Positions 10,716-20,303 of a DNA stretch of 33,154 nt are shown here, piece after piece. A program made the position numbers and the translations under genes. The notes beneath the pieces were generated by a model. The model was not told where the DNA came from and ran no database searches. It saw nothing but the letters and a program-made list of their open reading frames with translations. Source of the stretch: Candidatus Igneacidithiobacillus taupoensis. GTDB lineage: Bacteria; Pseudomonadota; Gammaproteobacteria; Acidithiobacillales; Acidithiobacillaceae. The first letter of the stretch is position 1, and each line of letters starts with the position of its first letter. Location: assembly GCA_021375695.1 (NCBI GenBank), contig JAEPKX010000021.1, positions 1-33,154 of the forward strand. The letters run 5' to 3'.

Positions 10716-11199
10716 TTTTTTGTGACTCCCAATAGGATATGGCCGGAGCCGTAAGGGATTGTGCCATGCTTTGCACCCTTGGCTGTCCTAACCAGGATGC
10801 CTGCCACCACGGACTTTCCGCCAGATGAAAAGAACGGCCCAAAAATACCATGATTGCAATGACGACGGCAGCACGCAAGAGACCAAAAAAGCCGCCGATT
10901 AGTCGGTCCGTAAAGCCAAGGCCAACACTGTACAACAAGCCCCGCAGCAGCAAAGCGACCACGGTCGCGCTGGCCAGAACCAAAAAAAACAGCAAAAAGT
11001 CAGCTACGGGGGCGACCCATTCGGCGGGTAGAATCCCCTTGAGATGGGGGGCGACCAGAGTATGTCCAAATCGCCAGGCCACATAGAGCCCACCCACCCA
11101 ACCGACCAGGGAAAACAATTCTCGCAACATCCCCCGCAGCAGCCCCCACAGGGTAGAAAAGGCGATGGTACCAACGACCACCATGTCGAGCCAGGTCAC
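10675..11199 (-). CDS. cvpA: CvpA family membrane protein
   Basis: This 174-residue protein has four hydrophobic segments (about residues 6-28, 35-52, 66-90 and 105-128) and the CvpA signature LLRGMLRELFSLVGWVGGLYVAWRF. CvpA is needed for colicin V production in E. coli and has been linked to envelope stress; the molecular function is not settled. The GTG at 11199 overlaps the folC stop as GTGA and has GAGGA upstream. The longer frame back to 11457 only shadows folC. The pairing of cvpA with purF is conserved widely. Confidence 0.9.
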   Translation of the reverse strand: MTWLDMVVVGTIAFSTLWGLLRGMLRELFSLVGWVGGLYVAWRFGHTLVAPHLKGILPAEWVAPVADFLLFFLVLASATVVALLLRGLLYSVGLGFTDRLIGGFFGLLRAAVVIAIMVFLGRSFHLAESPWWQASWLGQPRVQSMAQSLTAPAISYWESQKIGKTVSEDFSNRG

Positions 11200-12482
11200 G
11201 GATAGTCCTCGCCAAACCAGGATCGGGGCAAGGCTGCCAGGACATGAAAAGAGCCAAAACACAGGAAAATATCGCGGGATGATCCTTGCTTTGCATCCTC
11301 TTCCAGACGCTTTGGCAAGTCCTGGTGATCCACCACTGCGCGGATGGTCCCATCGGGTAAAGCAGCGCGAAGTTGGGTCGCTGTAGCTGCCCGTTCCAGT
11401 TCGGGAAACTCGATCAGGGTCCAGTCTGCCACCAGCCCCAGCAGTGGTGCCGCACACTGCACCATATCCTTATCAGCCATCATTCCCCAATAGGCATGCA
11501 CGGTCCCCTGCCGGTAGTCGGTCAGCAGCTTGCCAAGGGCAGCAATGGCCTGGGGATTATGGGCCACATCCACCCATACCGACGGAAAATCCGTACCCCA
11601 GGGTTGGATGCATTGGCAGCGCCCAGGCAAAATGGGACGCTCCCGCCACGTAGCGGCAGGGGGCCACAGTTTGGGCAAGCGATGATGCAAATGAAAACTT
11701 GCGGCCAAGGCCAGCGCCAGATTGTCCCATTGTGCTGGGGATTGGGGCTGCAAGGGAGAGGGCGCCAGACCCTCCCAACCATCAGCTCCATAGAAAAAAC
11801 CCTTGTGCCAACCAAAATGGATACCCAGGCGCTCTAGCTTTGTCCCCAGCTTGGCTGCCTGGCTGAGCACGCTTTTACAGGGATTTTGCCCATCGCCATA
11901 GAGTGCCATCCCGCCAGCACGAAGAATCCCGGCTTTTTCTCTACCGATACTCTCGCGGTCCGGGCCTAACAGCGCTTGATGATCCAAATCCACCGAGGTG
12001 ATGATCGAAAGATCGGGGACAAAGGCATTGACCGCGTCCAGTCGCCCACCCAGACCCACCTCCAGGATAGCAAGGTCTGGCTCTTCCTCCAGGATCAAGG
12101 AAATCGCGGCCAGGGTACTCAATTCGAAATAGGTAAGGGGGATTCTTGTGGCAACCGGAGCCAGTGCCGCAAGGGCCCGCACCCAGCGATCTTCTGCCAG
12201 AGGCTGTCCCCTTATCCGCAGTCGCTCCCGGAAATCCCAGATATGCGGGCTCGTATATGCGGCAGTGGCATAGCCAGCGCCCCGCGCCAATGCCTCCAGA
12301 AAGGCTACGGTGGAACCCTTGCCATTGGTTCCAGCGACCATCACCACGGGAAAGGGTAAACGAACTGGTAAACGAGAGGCTAACAAGGCCGCCTGCATTC
12401 GCTCCAAACCAAGTTGGATTTTTGTTGCCGGGCCAGCCAGCTCCTGCAGGAGGGCCTCCGCCCCCAGGGAATCCCCCGCCAT
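11196..12482 (-). CDS. folC: Bifunctional folylpolyglutamate/dihydrofolate synthase FolC
   Basis: FolC, a Mur-ligase relative, adds glutamate to dihydropteroate and to folates using ATP. The ~428-residue protein shows the P-loop GTNGKGST (about 51-58), YTSPHIWDFRERLRI, LEVGLGGRLDAVNAF and SIGREKAGILR, and a C-terminal domain with WVDVAHNPQAIAAL. Two starts are possible: ATG 12482 (MAGDSLG), 4 nt after the accD stop, or ATG 12506, inside accD. Neither has a clear ribosome site; I prefer 12482 because its N-terminus has the usual family length. No dedD gene separates it from cvpA, unlike in many gammaproteobacteria. Confidence 0.93.
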   Translation of the reverse strand: MAGDSLGAEALLQELAGPATKIQLGLERMQAALLASRLPVRLPFPVVMVAGTNGKGSTVAFLEALARGAGYATAAYTSPHIWDFRERLRIRGQPLAEDRWVRALAALAPVATRIPLTYFELSTLAAISLILEEEPDLAILEVGLGGRLDAVNAFVPDLSIITSVDLDHQALLGPDRESIGREKAGILRAGGMALYGDGQNPCKSVLSQAAKLGTKLERLGIHFGWHKGFFYGADGWEGLAPSPLQPQSPAQWDNLALALAASFHLHHRLPKLWPPAATWRERPILPGRCQCIQPWGTDFPSVWVDVAHNPQAIAALGKLLTDYRQGTVHAYWGMMADKDMVQCAAPLLGLVADWTLIEFPELERAATATQLRAALPDGTIRAVVDHQDLPKRLEEDAKQGSSRDIFLCFGSFHVLAALPRSWFGEDYP

Positions 12483-12486
12483 GCTT

Positions 12487-13368
12487 TTATGCGAAGCGCT
12501 CGCCATGGAGCAAAATCTGGGTCAAACGGGAAATTTTCTCCCGCAACTGGCGCCGATCGACGATCATGTCGATTGCTCCATGTTCCAACAGGTATTCCGA
12601 GCGCTGGAAACCCTCAGGCAAGGTTTCGCGGATGGTTTGTTCGATCACACGCGGGCCGGCAAAACCGATGAGCGCATTGGGTTCGGCAAGAAGAATGTCG
12701 CCCAGGGTCGCCAGACTTGCCGAAACGCCCCCCATGGTTGGATCAGTCAATACCGAAATGTAGGGGATACGACTTTTTTGCAGGCGCTCGATCACGGCTG
12801 CCGTTTTTGCCATCTGCAATAGAGAAAAAAGCCCTTCTTGCATGCGTGCTCCGCCGCTGGCACTAAAGGAAATCAGCGGGCAACGGTTTACCAGGGCCAA
12901 TTCGGCGGCTTTGACAAATCGGGCTCCCACTACCGATCCCATGCTTCCGCCCATGAATTCAAAGGCAAAAGCAGTCACAACGACCGGTTGCCCCTGCAAA
13001 AAACCCTGCATGGCGACCAGGGCGTCTTTTTCCCCGGTTTTTCGTTGTGCCTCTTGCAGTCTGTCTTTATAGCGCTTTTGGTCATGAAAGCGCAGGGGAT
13101 CCACAGGAAGCAATTCAGCACCTATTTCCACCTGGGATTCTGGATCTAAAAAATATTGCAGGCGTTGGCGAGCGGTCAGTCGGTGGTGATGGCCACACTT
13201 GGGACAAACCTGCAGATTTACCTCCAGTTCGGTTCGGTAGAGCACGGCCTGACAGGTAGGACACTTGGACCAAAGCCCTTCAGGGACAGAACGTTTACCT
13301 TCCAGGGCCGCGGCTGATTCCGGTTTTTTATGGATTTTGGGGGGGAGGACCCGACTGAACCAGTTCAC
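12487..13368 (-). CDS. accD: Acetyl-CoA carboxylase carboxyltransferase subunit beta
   Basis: AccD pairs with AccA to move the carboxyl group from biotin to acetyl-CoA, forming malonyl-CoA for fatty-acid synthesis. The 293-residue protein carries the N-terminal zinc ribbon with C36, C39, C55 and C58, followed by the crotonase-fold domain with [24 protein letters not shown] and the ending [21 protein letters not shown]. The GTG start at 13368 overlaps the trpA stop as GTGA. The trpA-accD-folC order is conserved in related bacteria. Confidence 0.97.
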   Translation of the reverse strand: MNWFSRVLPPKIHKKPESAAALEGKRSVPEGLWSKCPTCQAVLYRTELEVNLQVCPKCGHHHRLTARQRLQYFLDPESQVEIGAELLPVDPLRFHDQKRYKDRLQEAQRKTGEKDALVAMQGFLQGQPVVVTAFAFEFMGGSMGSVVGARFVKAAELALVNRCPLISFSASGGARMQEGLFSLLQMAKTAAVIERLQKSRIPYISVLTDPTMGGVSASLATLGDILLAEPNALIGFAGPRVIEQTIRETLPEGFQRSEYLLEHGAIDMIVDRRQLREKISRLTQILLHGERFA

Positions 13369-14177
13369 GCAATCTCCTTGGCAGTCAATGCTTGACGGAT
13401 CGGTCGCAAAAATTGCTCCGCGAGGACTTGTGCTGCTTGGTCATTCTCTGCCCTTTGCAGATAATCCACCAAGGCAGAGCCAATGACTACCGCATCGGCC
13501 TCGCCAGCGAGCTGGGCAGCAGTTTCCGCATCGCGGATCCCAAAGCCTACGGCGACCGGCAGGGCCAGTTCCCGTCGCAGGCTCGCCACCCGCCCTCGTA
13601 CCGCAGACCAATCTTCTTGGGTAGCGCCGGTGATACCGCGCAAGGAAACATAATAAACAAATCCACTACCCAGGCCCTTGACCGTTGCAACCCGATCTGG
13701 ACCACTGGTTGGCGCGAGGAGAAAAATCAAATCGATTCCCGCCTCCTGGAAGATCTTTGTTTCCGCCCTGGCCTCTTCTGGGGTGAGATCTACCACGATC
13801 AGACCATCGACACCGGCTGCAGCTGCCTGGTGCGCAAATTTCTGTACTCCGAAGCACTCCAATGGATTCAGATAACCCATCAGAATAATGGGAGTTTTTG
13901 TATCCCTTTGCCGAAACTCCTGCACCCAGGTGAGGATCTGCGCGAGCTTGACGCCCCGGGCCAGAGCACGCTCATTGGCCGCCTGGATCACCGGCCCGTC
14001 CGCCATGGGGTCGGAGAAAGGCATCCCAAGCTCTATGGCATCGGCACCACCCCGGACCAGAGCGTGGAGCAAATCCACGGTGCCGGTGGGACTCGGATCC
14101 CCAGCCGTCACAAAGGGAATCAAACCCGTCCGGCCTGCCCCCCGCAAGTGGCGGAAACACTCGCCCAGGCGACTCAT
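13365..14177 (-). CDS. trpA: Tryptophan synthase alpha chain
   Basis: TrpA cleaves indole-3-glycerol phosphate and passes indole through a tunnel to TrpB. The 270-residue TIM barrel has the catalytic pair E49 and D60 ([14 protein letters not shown]), and the phosphate-binding GFGIRDAE near residue 208. It overlaps trpB by 4 nt (ATGA) and accD by 4 nt (GTGA), so it is translated in a coupled chain. Confidence 0.97.
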   Translation of the reverse strand: MSRLGECFRHLRGAGRTGLIPFVTAGDPSPTGTVDLLHALVRGGADAIELGMPFSDPMADGPVIQAANERALARGVKLAQILTWVQEFRQRDTKTPIILMGYLNPLECFGVQKFAHQAAAAGVDGLIVVDLTPEEARAETKIFQEAGIDLIFLLAPTSGPDRVATVKGLGSGFVYYVSLRGITGATQEDWSAVRGRVASLRRELALPVAVGFGIRDAETAAQLAGEADAVVIGSALVDYLQRAENDQAAQVLAEQFLRPIRQALTAKEIA

Positions 14178-15373
14178 AAGACAATGCCCTCCAAGGCCGC
14201 CACCGTATGGATATCCTTATCACCCCGGCCGGAAAGATTGACAATGATGGTCTGCTCCCGGCGCATTTGCGGGGCAAGCTGCAACGCATAGGCGATGGCA
14301 TGGGCAGTTTCCAGGGCAGGAATGATCCCCTCCACGCGACCCAGACGATGGAAGGCTGCCAAGGCTTCCCCATCGGTGACCGTCACATAGTCGGCGCGGC
14401 CAATATCTTTGAGAAAGGCATGCTCCGGACCGACGCCCGGGTAATCAAGACCTGCCGAAATGGAATGGGTGGCCTCGATTTGTCCGTCGTCATCGGCCAT
14501 AACATAGGTCCGGTTACCATGGAGGACCCCGGGACGGCCGGCATTGAGTGGTGCCGCATGTTTCCCGGAATCCAGCCCCAGGCCTCCGGCCTCCACTCCA
14601 ATCAAACGCACTTCTTCGTCTTCCACAAAGGGATAGAAAAGCCCGATGGCATTGCTGCCCCCGCCCACACAGGCAATGCAGACGTCGGGCAAGCGCCCGG
14701 TCTGTTCCAGGCATTGGGCCTTTGCCTCATCGCCAATCACCCGATGAAAATTGCGCACCATTTCTGGATAGGGATGGGGACCGGCCACGGTGCCAATCAA
14801 ATAAAAGGTATTCTCCACATTACTGACCCAGTCCCGGAGCGCCTCGTTGAGGGCGTCCTTGAGGGTCTTGGAGCCACTGTGTACGGGCACCACCGTGGCT
14901 CCCAGCAGGCGCATCCGATAGACATTACTGGCTTGCCGCTGGATGTCCTCGGCACCCATATACACCACACATTCCATGCCATAGCGGGTGGCCACCGTGG
15001 CCGAAGCAACCCCATGCTGCCCGGCTCCCGTTTCGGCAATGATCCGCCGTTTTCCCATCCGGCGAGCGAGCAAGGCCTGGCCCACGGCATTATTGATTTT
15101 ATGGGCACCCGTATGGTTCAGATCTTCGCGCTTCAGATAGATCTGGGCCCCACCCAATTGTTCCGAGAGACGGCGGGCGTGGTAGAGAGGGTTGGGTCGG
15201 CCAACGAACTGGCGCAATTCGCTATGCAGTTCGGCCAGAAAGGCAGGATCCTGCATTGCTTGCCTGTAGCCAGTCTGCAATTCCTCCAGGGCAGGGATGA
15301 GGGTTTCCGCGACATAGCGTCCCCCGTAGATCCCAAAATGACCCTGTGCATCTGGTTGCTGATATTGCCCCAT
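14174..15373 (-). CDS. trpB: Tryptophan synthase beta chain
   Basis: TrpB condenses indole with serine to give tryptophan, using PLP. The ~399-residue protein starts [14 protein letters not shown] and carries the PLP lysine K92 in [10 protein letters not shown], the substrate loop ETGAGQHG and the PLP-phosphate loop [10 protein letters not shown]. The ATG at 15373 follows AGGGGAG by 7 nt and lies 4 nt after the trpF stop; the extra 18 residues of the longer frame are not conserved. This is the ordinary TrpB1 type with its alpha partner next door. Confidence 0.97.
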   Translation of the reverse strand: MGQYQQPDAQGHFGIYGGRYVAETLIPALEELQTGYRQAMQDPAFLAELHSELRQFVGRPNPLYHARRLSEQLGGAQIYLKREDLNHTGAHKINNAVGQALLARRMGKRRIIAETGAGQHGVASATVATRYGMECVVYMGAEDIQRQASNVYRMRLLGATVVPVHSGSKTLKDALNEALRDWVSNVENTFYLIGTVAGPHPYPEMVRNFHRVIGDEAKAQCLEQTGRLPDVCIACVGGGSNAIGLFYPFVEDEEVRLIGVEAGGLGLDSGKHAAPLNAGRPGVLHGNRTYVMADDDGQIEATHSISAGLDYPGVGPEHAFLKDIGRADYVTVTDGEALAAFHRLGRVEGIIPALETAHAIAYALQLAPQMRREQTIIVNLSGRGDKDIHTVAALEGIVL

Positions 15374-15377
15374 GTTA

Positions 15378-15998
15378 CTACTCCCCTGCCTGGCGAGCAT
15401 TGGCGATGAATTTTTCCATTTTGCCACGATCTTTGCGCCCTGGCGAAGATTCTACGCCACTACTTACATCCACTGCATAGGGACGGCTTCGGGAAACTGC
15501 TTCGGCCACATTGGCTACGGTCAACCCACCGGCCAGAATGACTGGCAGTGATAGGTCCCGGGGCAGGGGCCACCAGGAAAAGCTACGCCCCGATCCCCCA
15601 TACAGGGAATCATGGCGCGCATCCAGCAGAAGCCCCTGGGCAGAGGCATATGCTGCGGCAAAGGGGTGCAGATCGCATTCTCCACTCACCCGCAGCACCT
15701 TGAGGTAGGGCCGGCCAAAGGAATTGCAGAAGGACTCCTCCTCATCACCATGGAATTGCAAAAGATCCAGGGGACATTGGGCCAACACCTCAGTCACCCA
15801 GGACTTCTGCGGATTGACAAAGAGCCCGACCCGGGTCACCAGCGGCGGTAAGCGCGCCAAAATCTCAGCTGCCTGGGCAATCTCCACGTTACGGGGGCTG
15901 GGCGGATAAAACACCATGCCAATGGCATCGGCCCCCGCCTGGGCCGCGGCAATTCCATCTTCAGGAGAGGTGATCCCACAAATCTTGATTCGCAGCAT
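15378..15998 (-). CDS. trpF: Phosphoribosylanthranilate isomerase
   Basis: TrpF isomerises phosphoribosylanthranilate in tryptophan synthesis. The ~206-residue TIM barrel starts [10 protein letters not shown] with the general base C7, and shows [23 protein letters not shown], the acid region LLLDARHDS and the terminal phosphate-binding [15 protein letters not shown]. The start at 15998 is fixed by the family N-terminus; the longer frame back to 16148 only overlaps truA. Unlike most neighbours it has a 79-nt spacer upstream, which contains a possible promoter. Confidence 0.96.
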   Translation of the reverse strand: MLRIKICGITSPEDGIAAAQAGADAIGMVFYPPSPRNVEIAQAAEILARLPPLVTRVGLFVNPQKSWVTEVLAQCPLDLLQFHGDEEESFCNSFGRPYLKVLRVSGECDLHPFAAAYASAQGLLLDARHDSLYGGSGRSFSWWPLPRDLSLPVILAGGLTVANVAEAVSRSRPYAVDVSSGVESSPGRKDRGKMEKFIANARQAGE

Positions 15999-16031
15999 AA
16001 TTAAGTCCAAAAATGTTGTCCTGACCTGGCG

Positions 16032-16040
16032 ACTATACCA
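16032..16040 (-). promoter_or_regulatory. Possible extended -10 promoter for trpF-trpB-trpA
   Basis: In the 79-nt truA-trpF spacer the minus strand reads TTGG-TATAGT: a TGn extension directly before a -10 box with 5 of 6 consensus bases (16037-16032). No good -35 box lies 17 nt upstream, as is usual for extended -10 promoters. The predicted start is ~25 nt before the trpF ATG. No leader peptide rich in Trp codons fits in the space, so classic attenuation is not seen. Confidence 0.35.
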
Positions 16041-16077
16041 AGGCTTGCAAGACGAGGGACTGTGCTTGCCATGCACG

Positions 16078-16926
16078 TCAGGATCCAAAGACCGGCCTTG
16101 TCGTAAGTGCCAGGGAAAAAGAATAGCCCATGGGGATGGGAAGATCATAGCTGGCAGGATATTGGGGGTGCAGAAAATACAACCCTTCGGCAGGGGCGGT
16201 CATTCCTGCAGCGCGCCGATCCTTGCTGGCCAACACCTGCTCTATCCACGTCGGAGAGCGCTCCCCCTTCCCCACCAGCAGCAGCGATCCGACCAGGTTG
16301 CGAACCATATGATGCAGGAAGGCATTGGCTTCACAATGGATTTCCAGGTACTCACCACTGCGTTCGATATCCAGACGGCGCAAGGTCCGGATGGGGCTTT
16401 TTGCTTGACAATCTGCAGCGCGAAAGGCAGAAAAATCATGGGTACCCAGCAGCAGTTTCGCCGCTTGCTGCATTTTTTCCTGATCCAGATGCTGCGGGAC
16501 CCACGTTACCCGTCCACGATCCAGGGCCGGACGCTCTCGTCGGTTCAGAATCAAGTAGCGATATTGGCGGCCCGTTGCCGAAAATCGGGCATGAAAGTCC
16601 GGGGGAACTGGCTTGGCCCAGCGAATACTCACCTTTTCGGGTAGAAATCGATTCCCTCCCCGCACCCAGGCCAAGGCAGGGCGGTATACAGGCGCATCAA
16701 AATGTACCACCTGACAAAGGGCATGGACACCGCTATCCGTTCGCCCCGCAACCACCACCCCAATGGGCGCTACCGCCACCGCCGATAACGCCTCCTCCAG
16801 CGCCCCCTGGATGGTTGGCAGTCCGTCTTGTATCTGCCAGCCAGCAAAGCCCTCGCCATTGTACTCGATCCCCAATGCCCAACGTTGTAAGCGAGTACAA
16901 TCCTTCAAGGGTTTACAATCCTTCAA
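16078..16926 (-). CDS. truA: tRNA pseudouridine(38-40) synthase TruA
   Basis: TruA converts uridines 38-40 in the tRNA anticodon stem-loop to pseudouridine. The catalytic aspartate is D64 in AGRTDSGVHALCQVVHF; other family motifs are RWALGIEYNGEGFAGWQ, FSATGRQYRYLILNR and FLHHMVRNLVGSLL. No ATG is available at the 5' end. TTG 16926 starts 3 nt after the fimV stop but has no ribosome site; TTG 16908, six codons later, has AAGGA about 10 nt upstream and may be the true start. The two options are created by an 18-bp tandem duplication. Confidence 0.94.
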   Translation of the reverse strand: MKDCKPLKDCTRLQRWALGIEYNGEGFAGWQIQDGLPTIQGALEEALSAVAVAPIGVVVAGRTDSGVHALCQVVHFDAPVYRPALAWVRGGNRFLPEKVSIRWAKPVPPDFHARFSATGRQYRYLILNRRERPALDRGRVTWVPQHLDQEKMQQAAKLLLGTHDFSAFRAADCQAKSPIRTLRRLDIERSGEYLEIHCEANAFLHHMVRNLVGSLLLVGKGERSPTWIEQVLASKDRRAAGMTAPAEGLYFLHPQYPASYDLPIPMGYSFSLALTTRPVFGS

Positions 16927-16931
16927 GGGTT
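16896..16931 (-). repeat. Tandem 18-bp duplication at the fimV/truA junction
   Basis: Two perfect head-to-tail copies of AACCCTTGAAGGATTGTA (minus strand) occupy 16931-16914 and 16913-16896. The unit is six codons, so truA stays in frame and gains KPLKDC. The fimV stop TAA (16932-16930) overlaps the first copy. Each copy contains an in-frame TTG and an AAGGA, so the duplication supplies a second start and a ribosome site. Confidence 0.95.
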
Positions 16932-19218
16932 ACAGGCGAGCGAGCAGTTGCGTTGCTTCGTCCCGTTGCTCCGGATTTCCCTCCCGAACAATCTCCTCGA
17001 GAAGCTCACGGGCAGCTTCCTTGTCAGCCATTTCCACATAAGCTTTGGCCAGGTCCAGCTTGGTTCCGATGGCATCCCATTCCATGCCGGTGCTTTGGAA
17101 TTCGGTAGGGGTGGATTCCGGGGATAAGCCTACGTCTGCGGACGGATGACTTTCCGGCTGCTGCTCAGGCTCGGCAGTTCCTTGCTCCGGCGGATTATCC
17201 AGAGCCCGAAACTGGGCATCCACTTCTTCCAGCAATTGGCGGTGGGCATCCGACCAGGGAATGCTGTCTGCATCTTTGGGAGAAGCAGCAGGATCCATGG
17301 ATACTGCCGACGGACCCTCAGGATCCGGGGCAGATTCGGAAAAAGCTTTGCCAAGATCAAAGTCCAATGCAGCAGGCAAGGGATCATTCTTTGGACCTGC
17401 ACTTGCGGAGGAAGAGGCCGATGGCACAGCATCGTTGGCCACAGGGTTACTCTCTTTCCGGGTAAAGAGCGGGTTGCCTGGGAAAAGACGTTCACCAGTA
17501 GCGGCAACCGTCTGCCAATCGGGGTTATTGGGTCCGAAACGACTACGCATGCGTTCGGCCAGAGCCAGAAAGTCCTCCCGCCGCCCTGCCTCGCCATAGA
17601 GACTCAACAGACGGCTATACAGATCCCGCCGTCTCGGATTGACTTCCAGGGCTTCCTGGAGAACTGTGATGGCCTGATCGATTTTGCCATAGGTCTGATA
17701 GAGATCCGCCTGTTCGATGGGATCCACCTGGAAGCTATCCTGTTCATCTTCTTCCTGCAGTGCCGAAGAGGTGGCGGGAAGAGCGGTAGTCGGCTGATCA
17801 GCAGCCACCGGCGACGGGGTAGGGGCCGCCGTAGCTGCCGAAAGGGTGGCTGCGGCTGTGGCAGCGCCAGTCGAAGTGGGCGTAGGTGCGGCAACACTTG
17901 TCGGAGTGGGCATGGCCTGGGCAGTGGATGGGGAAGCAGCAGGGACAGCAGGCGCAGGTGGCACGGCTTGGGGAGCTAGTGTCCTGCTGACGCTGGCACT
18001 ACTCCGATTGCTGGCGCTCAAGCTCGTAAGTTTGCTGGAGATCTCCCTTTGCCGCACCAAGGACAACTGCTGTTGTCGATAGATCCACAAAAATAACAGT
18101 AACAACAGGAGATTTCCCCCCAGGGAAACCCAAAGAAGCAGCGGGAATTTTTCTCCCTGATGCCGGGACAGTTCACTGATTTGTGCAGCCTGGGCGGCAA
18201 TTTGGGCCTGCGCGGTATGAAGACGTTCCTCCATTCCATGGAGGGATGCCTGCAATTGTTGTAGTTGCTGATCGGACACTGCCGCGACCGGATTAGCAAT
18301 ACTTTGCACGGGGGCCGTGGTCTCGGCACTCTGGGTCAAGGCCGCAGGAGCACTGGAGAGACGTAGGGTCGTCGCTGCCTGAGAAGAGCTTGGGGTCGTC
18401 ACCACCGCGCTTTGGACTTTGGCAGTGGGACTGACGCTTGGCGCCGTTGCTGCCGGGGCTTGGGGTTTGGGCACCATGTGTTTGGGTCGATGCAAAAGAG
18501 CAGCGGCTTGGGCTGGACTGATGGCCTGGATGTCCTGGGTACTGGGTAATCGCAACATGACCCCGGCACTCAGCAGGTTCGGATTCCCCTGGATAAAGGC
18601 TTGGGGGTTGGCACGGAAAATAGCGGCCATCACTTGCTGGACGTTGGTATTGGGGTTCACTTGCCTGGCTATTTGGTACAATGAACTGCCCTTGGGAACC
18701 GGCCCAAAACTCGTGCTCTGGGGGCGTGCCAATGCGGGCGTTGTATCGGTCTTGGCCCTGGCAGGCGATGCAGGCATCTGGCCCAGACTGCTCGTTGTGG
18801 GCAAAACGCTCTGCTTGGGAACCCCATAGGAATTACTGCCAGGATAGGCTTGGTATTCCCGAACCATCTGTCCACCGGCCCAATCCAACTGTACCAAAAA
18901 GGGAGTGGCTCCTGGGCCAAGAGGCAAGGGGCTGGTGATCAGGATCGCTGGATTTTCTCCACGACGGACAGAAAATTGCCAATGTTGTGTACTTGCTGCC
19001 ACGGGCAGATGGATCATGGCATAGGCCGAAGAATCCGCCAGTCTGGCCGAAAGGTTGGTCAATTCATTGGGGTGACTGGTATGAATGGGAATTTCGGCAC
19101 GAAACGGTTCCCCTGGTCCAGAGAGAACCACCAGAGAACCCAAGCCCAGGGCCCAAGCCGCAGATGGCAGAACCAAGCCCAGGGAAAGCAGCGACTGCAC
19201 CCACATCTTTTGTTTCAT
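16930..19218 (-). CDS. fimV: FimV-like polar pilus/motility protein
   Basis: FimV/HubP proteins mark the cell pole and support type IV pilus assembly and twitching. The 762-residue protein has a signal peptide (1-23, cut after WA), an N-terminal FimV domain (LGLGSLVVLSGPGEPFRAEI, ~24-120), a LysM-like peptidoglycan-binding segment (~172-226), an Ala/Thr/Pro/Ser linker, a short coiled coil (~315-352) and one membrane helix (359-380). A low-complexity cytoplasmic part follows, with a TPR-like stretch (QADLYQTYGKIDQAITVLQEAL) and the conserved FimV C-terminal domain (~713-762, LDLAKAYVEMADKEAARELLEEI). AGGGG precedes the ATG. The asd-fimV-truA order matches Pseudomonas. Confidence 0.92.
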   Translation of the reverse strand: MKQKMWVQSLLSLGLVLPSAAWALGLGSLVVLSGPGEPFRAEIPIHTSHPNELTNLSARLADSSAYAMIHLPVAASTQHWQFSVRRGENPAILITSPLPLGPGATPFLVQLDWAGGQMVREYQAYPGSNSYGVPKQSVLPTTSSLGQMPASPARAKTDTTPALARPQSTSFGPVPKGSSLYQIARQVNPNTNVQQVMAAIFRANPQAFIQGNPNLLSAGVMLRLPSTQDIQAISPAQAAALLHRPKHMVPKPQAPAATAPSVSPTAKVQSAVVTTPSSSQAATTLRLSSAPAALTQSAETTAPVQSIANPVAAVSDQQLQQLQASLHGMEERLHTAQAQIAAQAAQISELSRHQGEKFPLLLWVSLGGNLLLLLLFLWIYRQQQLSLVRQREISSKLTSLSASNRSSASVSRTLAPQAVPPAPAVPAASPSTAQAMPTPTSVAAPTPTSTGAATAAATLSAATAAPTPSPVAADQPTTALPATSSALQEEDEQDSFQVDPIEQADLYQTYGKIDQAITVLQEALEVNPRRRDLYSRLLSLYGEAGRREDFLALAERMRSRFGPNNPDWQTVAATGERLFPGNPLFTRKESNPVANDAVPSASSSASAGPKNDPLPAALDFDLGKAFSESAPDPEGPSAVSMDPAASPKDADSIPWSDAHRQLLEEVDAQFRALDNPPEQGTAEPEQQPESHPSADVGLSPESTPTEFQSTGMEWDAIGTKLDLAKAYVEMADKEAARELLEEIVREGNPEQRDEATQLLARL

Positions 19219-19280
19219 CCCGATCCCCTTTGTGGAAATTTATTGGGTATCCTGCACCAAAATTGGAGTGAATCCCTTGT

Positions 19281-20303
19281 TCATAAATAGTCGCGAATTA
19301 ACAACTCTGCAATCTGCACACTGTTGAGGGCGGCGCCCTTGCGGATGTTGTCGGCCACCACCCAAAAATTCAACCCGCGAGGGTGCGAAACATCCTCCCG
19401 GATCCGCCCAACCCAGGTGGGATCTTTTCCCGCAGCATCCACCGCTGTAGGCCAGCCTCCCGGTTTCTGGTCATCCCAGACTTGCACCCCTTGGGCCTTG
19501 CGCAACAACTCCTGAAATTCCAAAGCGGATATTTTTTGCTTTGTCACCACGTTGACAGCCTCGGAATGCCCATAAAAAACCGGCACCCGCACACAGGTAG
19601 CGGTCAAGGAAAAATCAGGAATCTCCAAAATTTTTCGCGATTCCCAGAGCATTTTCATCTCTTCCTTGGTATAGCCATTGTCCTGGAAGACATCGATTTG
19701 GGGGAGGCAATTGAAGGCGATCTGTTTGGGAAAAACCGACGGTGAGACTTCTTTTTGTTGGAAGATACCCAAGGTTTGCCGACCCAGTTCTTGGATCGCC
19801 CTGCTTCCCGCCCCACTGACCGCCTGATAGGTAGACACCACTACCCGCTCGATACCCACGGAATCAGCCAGGGGTTTCAAGACCAGCAACAATTGAATGG
19901 TCGAACAGTTGGGATTGGCAATGATGCGGCGAGGGAGATAATCCGCTACGCGCTGGGGATTAACCTCGGGTACCACCAGGGGAATATCCTCCTCGTACCG
20001 GTAGCGGGAGGTGTTGTCGATGACCACGGCCCCAGCCGCCGCCGCCAGGGGCGCATAGATCTCGCTGGCGGCCGCACCTGCCGAAAAGAGCGCAATGTCA
20101 ACCCCCTGCCAATCAAATTGGGCGGCATCCTGGACGCGGACACTCTTTCCGCCAAAATCCATGGTTCCGCCCGCCGAGCGTTCACTGGCCAGGAGTGTCA
20201 ATTGACTGATGGGGAATTGCCGTTCAGCCAAAATTTCCCGCATCACCTCCCCAACGGCACCCGTAGCACCCAGAATGGCCACATGGTAGGCAGACTTTTT
20301 CAT
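19281..20303 (-). CDS. asd: Aspartate-semialdehyde dehydrogenase
   Basis: Asd reduces aspartyl phosphate with NADPH at the branch point to lysine/diaminopimelate, threonine and methionine. The 340-residue enzyme has the nucleotide loop [10 protein letters not shown] (12-21), the nucleophile C133 in [10 protein letters not shown], and [14 protein letters not shown], which is typical of the family. Its ATG overlaps the leuB stop as ATGA. It supplies the aspartate-family precursor that MetZ later uses. Confidence 0.97.
   Translation of the reverse strand: MKKSAYHVAILGATGAVGEVMREILAERQFPISQLTLLASERSAGGTMDFGGKSVRVQDAAQFDWQGVDIALFSAGAAASEIYAPLAAAAGAVVIDNTSRYRYEEDIPLVVPEVNPQRVADYLPRRIIANPNCSTIQLLLVLKPLADSVGIERVVVSTYQAVSGAGSRAIQELGRQTLGIFQQKEVSPSVFPKQIAFNCLPQIDVFQDNGYTKEEMKMLWESRKILEIPDFSLTATCVRVPVFYGHSEAVNVVTKQKISALEFQELLRKAQGVQVWDDQKPGGWPTAVDAAGKDPTWVGRIREDVSHPRGLNFWVVADNIRKGAALNSVQIAELLIRDYL

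Noticed and set aside
15999-16077. Trp attenuator/leader peptide before trpF
   Set aside because: The 79-nt spacer contains no short frame with Trp codons and no competing hairpins followed by a T-run.
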